A stretch of DNA of 64,000 nucleotides, from the NCBI GenBank assembly GCA_013400975.1, contig WBMZ01000211.1, positions 186,001 to 250,000 on the forward strand. The letters are read 5' to 3'. The notes below the pieces were generated by a model, which saw only the letters and a program-made list of their open reading frames with translations, did not search any database and was not told the origin of the DNA. The first letter of the stretch is position 1. The number at the start of each line of letters is the position of its first letter. Position numbers and translations under genes: made by a program. Below are positions 47,198 to 60,175 of this stretch, piece after piece. The stretch comes from Atrichornis clamosus (Eukaryota; Chordata; Aves; Passeriformes; Menuridae).

Positions 47198-50100
47198 TAA
47201 GAATTATAGAGCTGATGCACTACATGCATTTCTGTCTTTTGCCAGCTCTGCTCAGTCTATATTTTGGCCCTGCATATATTGTAAGCATGTTAAACCATGA
47301 GCAAACATGAATAGTTTAATGGTAAAAGGCTACAGAGTCAGTCATTCCAAAGAAAATGTGAAGTGTAAAGGAGAATGTCACCCATCCCAGGAAGCACTGA
47401 AGAAGCAAGAGTCAGCGGAAGGAGGTGGTGGAGATGTTCTGCTTTTAGATGATGGAACCATGACGAAAAGGCAACATTTCAGGCCACCCACTCCTCGGCT
47501 CTGACCTCCCTCATCTGACATCCACCCACATCTGCATTAGGGTATATTTTTAGGGTGTCCTAGGGTGATTTCATGCCATAATCAAACCACCGTAAATATA
47601 GTGCTTGTCGTCATCAATGAAACAAAATTAGCTTTTATACCAGACAAGAGCTTTTACCCCAGTTAGTGATGTGATCAGAGGGGAAAGGGCTTTAAAGAGC
47701 AGAGAATAAATCTCGGGCTCTGTGAATGCAACACAGGTTTTAGTGTAAAGCTTAAGTGCCTTAAAAACAGAACCACAACTTATGCTTCAATAGAAAAAAG
47801 AGTTGGGAGGAGGGAGAATTATTTTCACAAAACAACATCAGCATGGAGAGAGTATAATCCCGACAAAGGTAGCGAGGAAGCACCGAAGGAATAGCTGACA
47901 GTTCTCTCCAGCAAAAGATCATGATCAGGTGTGGCAGGTAAGATATTCTTCTGGTGTCTTAAATCCGAGGTAAAACATTATTCAATCCATTTGTCTCCTG
48001 GCATATTCAGGCAGCTGCAGGTCCATCTACTTCACTTTCCATCACTTACAGCAATATTTTCTACTATTGCAAAGAATCCAGGTGCTGCAAGGGCAGGGGA
48101 GGAGAAGGGAAGGATTATACAAGGAATATACAAAGTAATAAGGTTTTATTTTCATCTCAATATAAGAGCATATGACAAACATTGGAAAATAACAGAAACT
48201 GAATCACAGCTACCTTATATATATTCTGGTGTTGTTTCTCCTGTAAGAGTGGTCCTGATGTATTCCTCATCTGTTTCACAGATCATTTTAATCCAAGTAT
48301 TAATAGATTTCAGACTGCCAAAGCCATAGTATCTATAGACAGCCTCTGTGAAAGCATGCACCTTCAGATACACTCCCATATGTTTTGTTCAGACTATTAT
48401 TGAATTAATCAAACACGGCAGCTACTCCTAATGGCTTGCTTTAATAAACTGCATCCATCACTGTGCAGACAGGGCTTGTGTGCCCTGCCACAGCTACATG
48501 TGCTGAGCTCAGCTGTGGCATGTTCACCCTGCCTCCCATACAGCTCACATTTATCCTCTGCTGCCACGAGCCACCGGCTCCTATTTGTCACTGGCAGGAG
48601 ATGCAGATGCAGGCCCTTCTAGGCTGAGGCACTGGCCTGCCAGGTTGGGTGCAAAAATAATGACAGGAATTTCACATTTGCCGAATCCAAAAAGCGGATT
48701 TTTTTAGCTTTCAAAAAATAGCCAAGTACTCTGTCATGTTTTTCCTGTTGTTCCAGGGAAGTTGTATTTCTTGTCTAACACTGAAATGACACTTGCACGG
48801 CTACAGAAAAACATGCTCACATGATTATTTTAATATTTTCAAGGACACAGTAATTCTCACGTTTTACTCATTTCCCCCATTTCCAACACAATTGGATATC
48901 TGTAGGTGATTCACATAACAGTGGCTTCAGCTTAACCCATTTGAGTGCATCCATCATTTTGATCAGGATCATAAATAATGGTGCCTCTCAAAAACTAAAT
49001 AACATACTTGAGTGAAATACTCATCTGTTATTTACATGTTTTCCATTCAAATAGCTTCACCTAATAACTCATGAAAGCCTTTAGTAGAGGAAAATTATGA
49101 GATTGAATACGATGCTTTTTGATACACTTGCTCCCTTCCATCCAGAAGAACAGTATTAGCTAAAGCCATTCATTTTATCTAAAGGGATCTCTATAATGCT
49201 TCATCTGCGAAACAATTTCATTAAATTCTCCATCCCTAGTAGAAAGGAGGTGCAATTTAAAACAGCCAGGGATTTTAGCTGGCCTTATCACTACTGGGAT
49301 GCAGCAAATCTGTATTTATTCAGTCTAACATCATTGAGATGATCTATATGTTACAAGACCTCCCAGGATGTGACTCATGAGGCTGGACTGGTGAAGAATA
49401 AAATGATGTTCTCACACCGTTACCATTTGTCACAACATTTGTGAAGAGCTGGTACCAGACAAATCCTGGCCAACAATAATTACAACTGCATACAACTGAA
49501 AATCGTTTCAAACCAACAGGCCCATGTCACCACTGAATCTGAAGCCCCATAACATGCTTTGCTCTTTAACAGACACTGGTTTCAGAAGACTGAGGAAGAG
49601 ATTAGGCAGCTTTCATCACACCAAGCAAATTAGGGAATACTTCTCCTGCCAAACTGAGAAAGCGGAGGTGGAAATCTCTCTGCTGTGGTACGAACATCCA
49701 GAATTCTGGCATTGCCAATATTTTCAGAGGTTGGTTTGCTTTGAAAAAGTATGTGATAATATTGTGTAAGGAAGGTTTAGGAGGTATTGGCTGATGTCTT
49801 TGAAGTGTTAAATATTATGCCTTCTATAGGTGACACAAATAACTCTATCTCCAATAATAATGCTATGCTGTGCATACATCTGAAGTTAACTTTTACTTGA
49901 TTGTGAAGATTCTGCATCCTTCAGCTCATAAAGCAGCAGGAAACAATGTGTTCTGGAAAAAATATTTGTTGGAAATCCAACCATCTACCTTGCATAAAAT
50001 GGGTCCAGCATACACACGTATTGGCCTTACGAGTACCACAGTCAGGGTTGCACACTCCAGAGGCATTTTTAAATCAAGACAGACAGTTCACACTCCCCTC

Positions 50101-53100
50101 ATAACACACAATCGCTCACCCAGCCCTTTCACCCAGCTTATGCTCGTGGTGCTTTGCATGCCCAGCTTTGGGAGGCAGGAGAGTGATCAGCTTCCCACAA
50201 AGGAGGCTGCTGGAGAGGGAAACCTGAGGCAGCAGAGCAGCTATTGATCAGAGGAGGGAAAAAAAGAACTATGCTCCCTAGTTATAATCCCCTGCAGGGT
50301 CTAGGGCTGTTAAAATATTCTCATACCATTGCTGCAGGGCCTGCTTTGGGTTGTTTTTTTTCCTTTCCCTCTGTAAATCAAGTGCATGATTTCATTTCTG
50401 CTTTCAGTTTGATGTACACAGGAAGTTTTCATGATGCCCAGACAAACATTTCCATACTGAATATTTAACTACAGGAACGGTATCCACATCAGTTATTATG
50501 GCAAATCCTGCCCTCATGAGGATGAAGAACACTTTTTAGAACCCAGCAAACAAAGTTTCAGCCAAGTGAAGCTTTATAAAGAAGGTAAGTGCCATACCAA
50601 AACAAACTGAAGTTTTATTCTAATGAGCGCCCTCGGCAGTAGGATTTAACCAACTCCTGTTTTAGTCAGACCTGCTTCAAGCAGGGCACCCACATCCTCA
50701 GCAGCACACTGACCAAAGCAACCCTTTTCCATCACCCATAGACCAAAAGCTCTTTGATTTGAAATGCAATGTGGCTACAAAACTGAGCATTAATAACCCC
50801 AGAAAGCTTTTGAACGCGCTGCAAATAAATAATTCTAAACAGAGATTAACAATGGAAGCTTCAGTTTGTTTTTCAGTAGCTGAGTACAGCTGACAAAAAG
50901 TAGGGGGTTTGGGTTTTTTTTTTTCCTGAAACAATAAAATAAGGAAGTCTCTAGAAGAGCTGAAGACACAACAAGTGAAAAATATTTATAACAACTAAGT
51001 TCAAAGAAATGAGAACAAGAGAGGTGCTATGCATTTGCACACACATTTTTTAATTTGAAATCCTTAATCTGGGGAGAAATAATTACTCAAAAAAAAAAAA
51101 AGTTGTGTTCAGCATGGCTCTTGGCCTGATTTTTAAGAAGCTGGATATCAGCATTATGCATGGCACCATGACACCCAGAGCTCCAGCCAAAAGATGTTCC
51201 CACTACAACTTACTGGAATCAAGGTTTTTAGTTTTATGCAACGTGTGTAACACATTATGATATAATTTTCTACTGAATCATTATTTGACATAATTCTCCC
51301 GTACTTATTATCTGTCTGGAATCACTTTCTCTTTTCTCATACACATCATCTTGCATAATGAGTTTCAGAATCAAACTCTGATCTCAGGATGGGTGTATTA
51401 TTACCCTGTGTAGAACAGAGATGCTGTTTGAGAATACAAGAGAGAGGCTCATACAGAAGTTGGACAAGCTCTTTCATATCCGCGCCTTTCAATCAGAAAA
51501 ATAAAAGAGCTTTTCTTTTTCAGATACTCTTTCACTGCTGTTATCCTGACAAGCATTGCACAGGACACCTATTTCCCTGAGATCCCACATTCTGTGAAGT
51601 GAGCCTGTACCTGAGGCAGGGCAGTGTTAGCACACACCTTTGACACAAGGAGGAACCCGCAATACAGATGGTCTCCCAAACCCAGGTCTCTGAGGGAATA
51701 AGTGCCACACAAAGCTCTTTCACTCAGCAGTGTTTTCTCTCGTTGCTGAAAGTACAAAGCTTTCAGACCCACACTCATCCCACCCCAGGCACCACAAGTT
51801 ACCCACCTTAGAAGACACAGGCTGGGTGAACAGTCAGCCAGGAAACACAGGACTGTCCGGGCATAATCCAGATCACATTCTGAAACCAGTTAATTCGGGC
51901 TCTGAAATTCCCAGCTGGAGCTTAAGCAGCCCTGCAATGAGAAATCTTCTGCCAAAGGTCACAGAGCCACCAGAGATGCCCTTTTGCATGAGCCTCTGTG
52001 CCTGCATCCATCTGCCCAGCTCCTCACTGGATCTTTTCCTCTGCTTTCCTTATGTTTAACCCGTTCTTGCCTTTCACCATTTTCTACTTCATTCCATGAG
52101 CCACCCTTTCCCATTCCCCATGGTTTCTGTGTCTGTCTGGATTCAGCTGAAGAGTAACAGCACCCCTAAAACATCAGGATCTTACACTATAAATCAGGAC
52201 AACCTGTTCTTCTATCTTCCAAGTTGTCTGCTGTATTTTACTATGCTGGATTTAGTTACATACACAAGATTGTTACATATACTTAATGTAATACAGTAAT
52301 GAAACCCCTGTCTCCTTTATTAATGTCCCCTCCACTCACTCTTTCTTTGCTTCCCACTCAGTGTTCCCTCTATGTGGAGGAAGGAAACTGTTTTGAAGAT
52401 TTTTTTCCCTCCTAAGGAAATCCAGATTCCACCTGCATAAAGTTACCTGGCATTTTTTGACAGATACTTAAGATAGCAGAATTTCTATCAGTCGAAGGTT
52501 AACAAGAATTCAAACTCTTTCATGTGGAAGGATCCCATATAAATGGAAACCTAGCACATAATCTTCAGTGCAGTAAGAATCCCACTTTTTAAACATTGAA
52601 TATTTTCTGAAGGGGAAAAAGCTTTACTCTCCGTGATCAGAACTCTGCAGGAGTTGTTGAGTGTACAGAAATGAAGCACAGAGCCACTAAAACACTTCAT
52701 TATGCCTTCTGAGCACTGTTCAAATACCAGTATTTACCTCTGAGGCTGTAACAAAATTGCATGTTGCTGGTCTGGCAGAAAGAGCCTTCCAGAGTCAATA
52801 TTCATATTGCTGTGGGGAAACACATCTAATCTCCACATAAGCTCGCTATAATTTTATTATTATTATTTATAAGACAATATATTGGGTAAATAGCAGCAGC
52901 CCCATCTATGCGTGGCTTTAAGATGAAGCCGGTTTCAGAGAGCAGCAATTTGTAAATCAGCCTCTTCAAAAGGAGGGGAGGAACACAGAAGCACTAAGCA
53001 GATCTACAGAGACTGTGGGAATCACCCTTTGGATGTCTTCCCTAGGTTACACACGATCCTGGGGCTTAGCACCAAGTTGTTCCTTCTCCCCACTTCATAT

Positions 53101-54205
53101 ACATCGTTTTTAGTGACTAAAATATCATTTCCAAGCAAGAGCAGGAGGTTTTTTAATTTAGGTACTGCACAAACACATAGCTGGAAGGAAATACACGTTT
53201 TAGAGGAGTATAATTATCTAGACCAACAAACTTGGACAAGAACTGGAGGGAAGAGTGGCACAACACAACACATTCACACAAACGTACTAAGGTGAAGTTT
53301 CTCAGTGGCTTTACACAGACTTTTTAAGAGAAAACGTTGATTTATTGACTAATCCTGATGGTGATATTATATTAATCATATTCTTTTTTTCCAATTAAAG
53401 GTTTTATATTTCAATAACATTGTAATCATAAGTTTAAAAAAAAAAAACAACAAAGGATAGAAAATTAAGGCCAGCCTGCTTGGAATGTAAAAGAAGATAA
53501 ACATTCATTATGGCAATTTTGTACAGTGGGAGCAATAAATTTGGCAGTTCAATTGCTCAGTGGCAATGTCATTAATAATCAGGTGATCATAATGAAACAA
53601 ATACTCTCAGCTGTGGAGCTGGACAATAAAACAGCCCTAAAGTGGAAAAAGAGAATTATAATGTTTATCTTTTCCTCAAACTTCTGTTATAAAGTCAGTG
53701 TATAGACTAGATTTTGGTAGCAATTTCTTCTTTTATATCTGTATCGTATATGCCTGCCTTAAATTTTATTATTACTGTTAAAACAATGTTATAAAAAGGA
53801 CAGAGGAGAAATAAAGCTGGAAAATTTGATGAAGTATAAACCATATAGTTTTGCTTTCAATGCCTTACCCTCCTTAAAATTAAGCTTTCACATTAAACCA
53901 GCAGTGGCCTGTCACTGCATTGCCTCAGAATAATAAAAATACACAGAGGAGACATATCTGCTTAATTATCATAGTCTCCAAAAACTGAACACAAAACTAA
54001 ATTTAAAGACCAGTAAAACTTCAGCAGGCTTGGCCTCCATACTTAGAAGCACATGAGGGATTTTTTTCCTGCTGGAGTGTCTCAGAGCCTCTTTGTTTTG
54101 GAGACTCTTCTTTCTTTTCAGATGTGACCAGAAGTTAGAGAGCCCCACAGCTTCAATACATTTCCTAACTATGCCAGATGGTGTAATAAAATAAACTACC
54201 TGCCA
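47198..54205. other. Intergenic DNA downstream of SPON1, part 2
   Basis: No gene recognised. Several stretches have the look of conserved non-coding DNA (about 47530-47690, 48680-49120 and 53510-53635), judged only by balanced composition, absence of repeats and clustered homeodomain-type motifs. Short A runs occur, for example near 51090 and 53433. Confidence 0.7.
53510..53635. promoter_or_regulatory. Candidate conserved regulatory element
   Basis: A repeat-free block with AGCAATAAATTTGG, CAATTGCTC, GTCATTAATAATCAGG and TGATCATAATG, a dense set of homeodomain (ATTA), SOX-like (ACAAT) and bZIP/HOX-like motifs. This texture is typical of vertebrate developmental enhancers, but conservation cannot be measured from one sequence. 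Confidence 0.25.
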
Positions 54206-54300
54206 TAAAATCACTTAGGTTGGAAAAGACCTTCAAGATCCTCACGTCCAACCACAAACCTCACCCATCCCTACAGCCCTCCCTGCTCCTGGGTCCTTAG
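54206..54300 (-). mobile_element. CR1 LINE 3' fragment
   Basis: The + strand reads AAAATCACTTAGGTTGGAAA, then AGACCTTCAAGATCCTCACG and TCCAACCACAAACC, the reverse-complement signature of an avian CR1 3' end. The minus-strand element is truncated after about 95 bp. Confidence 0.82.
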
Positions 54301-55922
54301 ACAATAATTGCAACAGAAACGTACTCAAGTTTTGATATTTCACAGTTTTATTCTCTACTGATATAGTGAAGGAACAGGAAATACACTTTTAAATTCCAGG
54401 TTAAAATGAAAGAAATCTTAAATAAACTGTTGTTTTTCTCACATATACCAGGGATTTCAAAAATACCCTGATAAAGAAGCTGAAAAAACAGGTGCTCTGG
54501 GAAAAAGGCAACAACTGGATGTGAAAGTTTGAGAAAGAAAGAACTCTCCAGGCATGGGTCTTGTGTCATGGTTCTCTCCTTGCCACCTCAGACATATTAA
54601 AATATTAAAGGAACTCTAAGCTGTCTGCTGGACACAATAATTCATTTTTCTAGCAGCAGACCCTTACTAAATTCACTATATAATTCCATTACCATATGGC
54701 AGGCAACTGAGGACATAGTGTAATAAAAATAATTTTTAAAAGGGAGTTTCCTATGAAAATTTGAAATATTGAATCATTAGTTTCTGAGAACATCAGATCA
54801 TATAACCAATGTCAAAAATTATCATATTTTAAATTAGCTATACTTTTAATAAAAATAATAACCTTAATCTAGCAAAGATTTGAACAAAACTAATACAAAA
54901 AGGAAACATCTTTATGATCCTGTAAGATCACTATTGTCTGCTTCTTTTCGTATGGAATGGAGACATATTAACCCAGTTTACAAATGCAAAACTTCAAGGA
55001 AAAACACTTCAAAACCAAAAGAGTAGAGCTTCTGGATTCTTGACTTAATTCAGCCCGTGTCTACTGGGGAAAGGGGAGAAAGAGGGTGTCCCTCTGGTAA
55101 AATAACAACACTATTGTAAAGTAGCAGCCATCTGGTTTGGGTTGTTACTTCTCTTTATGAATAAATATAGCATACATTGAATAGCTGAGCAAAAATTAAA
55201 CTCCTGTACGACCAAAAAGGATTTGGATCATACCTCCAGACTTTTGTCAAATGATAAATGAACCAGTTTCTGAAGGCTGGAAGAGCAGAGGGAAACACAT
55301 ATGCTGAATAATCACTGAGACAAAGGAAGCTAAACTCAGATTACTTCCATTTTCTGAAAGGTTTCAGCAAAGGTTATAAAGGATTTCAAATATAGAAAGT
55401 AAACAGGACAAGAACTGGCATTATTGCTGGCATTTCTAGCATTTACTAATTTGGGTATGTAAACATTAAGAAGTCTCTGCATAATTTCACTATATAAATC
55501 CATTGTCAAAAGGCGCATTGACATTTTTGGACAGTCAATTTGCTTTTAGTTCAGAAATAAGTTTTCTTCAAGTTCTGCTAAGAACTGCAAGAAAAAAAAT
55601 TAAGAAGAACAGATGATTTGTGATTCCGCCTTCTGTTCCAGACGGGTGGGTTTTCTTCATACTCTGTCAAGGAAAAAGAGAAGAAGATAATGGTTAGAGC
55701 ACAGAGCAATGACACAGTGCCTTGGCTCAGATATTCTTCATTCCCACTTGAAATTTGGAATGTCTTAAGTAGGACACTCAAGAATAAGAGAATTGGAATA
55801 AGAGCTCCAAAAACCAAGTTGCATTACTTATAAAGGTGATAGCTCACAATACAAGAAAACAATGTAAAACTGAAATTCCCATGATGATAAGGAAAACTAA
55901 GCAGTGTTCTAGTCATTTATTT

Positions 55923-55955
55923 AAAAAAAAACAAAAACAAAAACAAAAACAAAAC
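55923..55955. repeat. (AAAAAC)n short tandem repeat
   Basis: A9 followed by CAAAAA units repeated about four times. Simple-sequence repeat; no function inferred. Confidence 0.9.
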
Positions 55956-58900
55956 CCTACCAAAACCTTTTACTCCTACAGAATGAAGCAAATTTTGTGA
56001 AGTTTAGAGACCACTATTCTGTCAGTAATACAGAGTTTATTGTCTTTCCAACTCATAGCTTAAAAAGATCATTTATCTGATTTCCTTTGATCTGTGTAGA
56101 TTGTCAGTCTTTCTATCAGAGCCTACTGGAAATTTTGCTGATGAGATAATTGTAAAATTAATAGATTCAACATGAAACTTGATTAAAAACGGTCCACTTT
56201 ATTTCAAGAGCACTCGCACAATAAATACTCAATGGTCTTGCTGGAATTCATGTAATTTGAGGGGGAATACTTTGTATGAAGACTGTATTAACTGAACTCA
56301 GGAAATTCTGTTAGGTTCACACAATGAAATTTCCTTTTAATGAACACAGTGAGGATCTGGACTGGAGGAAAAGCCCCAGAGAGACAGGGCATCTGGTAAA
56401 ATATAATTTGCAGCCTTTTTTTTATCACCCAGACCACTCCATATATGTGTGTTTTCAAAGGATGGAACAGATTGAGCAGGTTTTTTTCTGGAAAAAAAAA
56501 ATTAAATTTTCAGTTGTAATTTGTTAGATTTTCTTGGCACAAAGCAGATAATAAATCATGACCCAAAAGCTCTTTTTCACTGAAGATGTTTCTTGTGAAG
56601 GGTTCTTTCCTCCTGATTAAAGACTTCAATCTCTAAATTTCCCTGATTACAGACTGCCAGACAACTCCTGGCACCAAAGCGTTCTCAAGAAGTTCATCAG
56701 CACAGCATCCAGCACACCCACAAACCCTGCAGGGCACAGGAGGATGTGACAAAGGCACGGGGGCAGGGGGGCTGCCAGCAGAACCAAGCCAAGGCAGCGC
56801 CCATTTCAAGTCCCAAGGGCAGCATCGTCAGCTAAGAGAGCACTTGTAGCCACAGAGTGACTTCATCTGTGGCTTTAAATCACACAACCTCCTCTTTTCT
56901 GAGGTGAGCTCAGCCCCACGCCGTTGCCTGTGCGCTCTGTGCAAGCTGCGTTTTGTGACACACACGTCTGACACTGACGACAGCAAAGCCCATCCTTTTT
57001 CAAACAGCATTTTTGGAAAAATTAAAAGGGCTGTTTCTGCTGGCTGAAGCCTCCGGTCCACAAGCCTAAGCTTTTCCCTTCAGCTGGCTCTTTAGCAGCA
57101 GGAGTCTTAATGCAAGTGGAATCAAATTGTGAACAAACAGCCTGACTGCTGCAAGTCTGCTTTACATGTTTATATAAAAAATACAAATTAGCATGTGATT
57201 CTTCTATATATAATGGAAGCAAATTGCCTGGAAGAAATCCTGCAGCTACCCACTTTGCAATTTACTTAAGGCAAACATTTCTTTCCAGTCGGAAACAACA
57301 CAGTAATTTTTTGACAAAGGCGACAGTGCCGTGGAACTGCTGGAGTCTGTTCAAGGAAAGGCTGGTACCAAAGAAAACAAACATACATTTACAAAAGGGA
57401 CTCTTATGTTACTGCTATATAAATTATGGAGTCTCAGTATCTGGATTTAACTGTTGTAATACTTTCAGTATAACTGCAACACTTGAAGAAACTCTCTTTT
57501 AATAGGAAAGAACAAAAATAATTTTAATCCCTGAAACAAATAAAATTAAAATCCTGAGCAAAGTTTACTTCCTTCGAACAAGGAGGATAACAAAAGACTA
57601 CATAAGCCCTCTCAAAGAGCCTGTTTCTGCCAGTGTGATTGACAGGAAAGGCCCTCAGACACATCAGGACTCATCAGCCAGGCACACACAGCAGAGGGGA
57701 AGCAAAGCAAAGACTGAGAAGGCCATGGTGAATTTGCTTCCACACCCCCAGCAGGAAAACCACAGCAAAGTCAGGACATTGTGTATGCACAGACACACAA
57801 CCTTGTACAGCTAGATTTTGATCAACAAATTGTACTCTGAGTTTAGACCATTTGAGCCATAGATATAAAATTATATACATATATAAGCGACAAATAAGCA
57901 AAATGAAAAAATAATTAAAACGCCCAACAAAACCCAGCAACCTAAAAAACCCCTCTCAAGATTATTTCATATTTTCAAATATGACCATCTTATTAATAAA
58001 TACAATTTTATTGGGATAGCTAGAGTAAATATTACCAACTTTCATATCTCTATATACTGATTTATGTACTCCATTTCTTTACATTTAATTTCAGTGTAGA
58101 GCTATAAGGGAAAACTGGTGACCATGATTTATTATACAGAAGCATGAGGAAAAGGGATTACAGTTTACCGTCACGTTTGCAATCATCTCAGCAAAAGCAC
58201 TTTAGAATAACTATACTCAGTTAGATCCTAAACCCATCTACTCCTGTGTCCTGCTTCCAGCAGTGGGTAACCAGGAATGGGGAAAATGTTCAGGCAAGCA
58301 GGCTGTTCTACTTTCCCCAGCATACCCTGACAGCCTTGACTATGTAATGAGGCAAAGAATAATGACATAACTGGGCTTTCTCTACACTGACAAGTGACAT
58401 CTTGGGGTTTAAGATGCTGCAGAATATTATCCTCAGGCTTTAACAGTCACTGGTTTTTCATTTCACACATCTGACTTCCTGATTAGAGCAGGGACCCAGA
58501 GAGATGTGAACTGTGTGTTGTTAAAACAGAACCTAATTTCTGTATGAGGGTCAATATCTGCTTACAAGCTGTGTTTCAGCTGCAGATACAGAGAAACTTA
58601 AAATAAAGAGCCGATCAGCATATCAGGCTAGGCTTGTGTCATTCTTAGGGCTGATCCACATAAAGTTTAATGTGTTAACAGGGGTCAATTATATCACAGT
58701 AAAGCTGAAATCCCCCCTGCTCAAATACAAGAAAAAAACCCCAACATCAGTTTCACTAAACCAGGAAAAAATCCTGCCTTTTCCATTTTTCCGCTATCTT
58801 TGATTTCTTCTTAGCATAAGACCCTGTCATTGAAGTTTATACATCATGTCACATCACTTCATCTAAAGGAACCTGAGAAGAAGAGTGCATGTCAGGAAGT

Positions 58901-58978
58901 GCCTGCATCTGCTCATGGATCTGGAAAGCATTGAAGAAGCTGCACACTTATCAAGATGGGCACAAGCAGAGTGGTTAA

Positions 58979-59112
58979 TTTTTGTGGGGGTTTTGGTTGG
59001 GTTTTTTGTTTGTGTTTTTTTGGTTTTGTTTTTTGGGGGTTTGGTTTGGTTTTTTGGTTTGGTTTGCTTTTTTGGCAGGGGGCAGGGGGGTGGTGTTGTT
59101 TTTTTTTTTGTC
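58979..59112. repeat. G/T-rich low-complexity tract with many G runs
   Basis: About 130 nt almost free of A and C, built from TTTTGG and TTTGGGGG blocks and ending in a T run at 59099-59110. G runs of three or more occur at 58986-58990, 58999-59001, 59035-59039, 59078-59082 and 59085-59090, enough for a G-quadruplex in principle. Open frames over it (phenylalanine/glycine-rich on +, lysine/proline-rich on -) are composition artefacts. Confidence 0.85.
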
Positions 59113-59929
59113 CTGTACAGTAATCCCATGGAAAGCTCTCCAGCAAATTACAAGCAGGTACATGGATATCCACTAGCAGGCAAAATGTCGGAACCTCAAA
59201 AATCAGTGTAAAACAGCAGGTTCTAAACACCAGTGGTCAACAATGAGAGTCAGAGGTGTGGTCCAGCTGCAAACTGGCATCCTGCTTTGCCATGGCTTTG
59301 GAGAGAACAGGGAGTTTTCCACAGGCTGAAAGGGTTTGTACATTTCTGCCTGCTGAATGAGCCAACAGTCTACCAGGGGCTGCTGCTGACAATTCTCAGC
59401 AGTAAAAGTAGCTGTTAAATCTTGAATTAGTTTGAAGTCAGGCTCATTAAATTCGGAAATGAGCTACAAAGATGTTTTCAAAAAGGATGAGCAAGTGAGT
59501 CAATTTTTAATTACTTATCAAGGAGGGGTTTTCAGGAGAGGTCGCCTTTGCAGCTATGCAAAGCAGTAAATATAACAGATTTACAGCTGGTTTTGTTTTC
59601 ATGACAAACATCCAGAATTTGAAGGGAGCACAGAGATCAAAAAAGGCTTGCTTTGACCAATATTTATGTAATATTCTGTCTTCCAGCACACAAATTTAAA
59701 AAAGCATGAACATAACATTCTGTTCTTCTAAAAGGGAATAGTCCATGTATTTCCATTCAAACAAAAATAATGAGATCTTCTGTTCAAGTCATCCTAAAAC
59801 TTCCTTACCCTCCAATCATACAAAGACAAGCTTTGATCAAAATCTGGCACTTGCACAGTGAGTTCAACTGCTGGAAGATTCTGCAGGTCATTACTTGTAG
59901 CTCTCCTTGTTCATTCTCACATTTAATCT

Positions 59930-60175
59930 GGGCTGCATCGATCCAATGAACGCGAATCAATAGCGACAAAGTGATGGACTGGAATTACCATTCATGCTAG
60001 GGTGTTTTATGGCACTGAGTGCAGTAGGCTCCGGGTTGCCCTGGATCTGGAGTTTACCCCGGGTGCCCTGGATCTGGAGTTTACCCTGCTGTGGTTTCTA
60101 AGCAGAGGGCGTCGCTGCCTGGCAAGGCCGCGGGAGCAGCGGCGTTGGACGGAGAAGATGTGCACACCACCTGCA
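59930..60175. promoter_or_regulatory. Candidate CpG-rich regulatory patch with ONECUT-like sites
   Basis: An AT-rich desert is broken by about 240 bp with many CpGs: nine between about 60031 and 60150, plus ATCGAT at 59937, CGCG at 59951 and AGCGAC nearby. AATCAATA at 59955-59962 and ATCGAT at 59937-59942 both fit ONECUT/HNF6-type binding sequences. It could be an enhancer or a small promoter for an unannotated RNA; no gene start can be shown. Confidence 0.25.
60033..60087. repeat. 27-28 bp tandem duplication
   Basis: GGGTTGCCCTGGATCTGGAG with its following TTTACCCC starts at 60033 and is repeated from 60061 with one base missing. The near-identity of the copies suggests a recent duplication. 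It lies inside a CpG-rich patch. Confidence 0.85.

Noticed and set aside
58863..59230. Lysine/proline- and phenylalanine/glycine-rich open frames on both strands
   Set aside because: Produced by the G/T low-complexity tract; not proteins.
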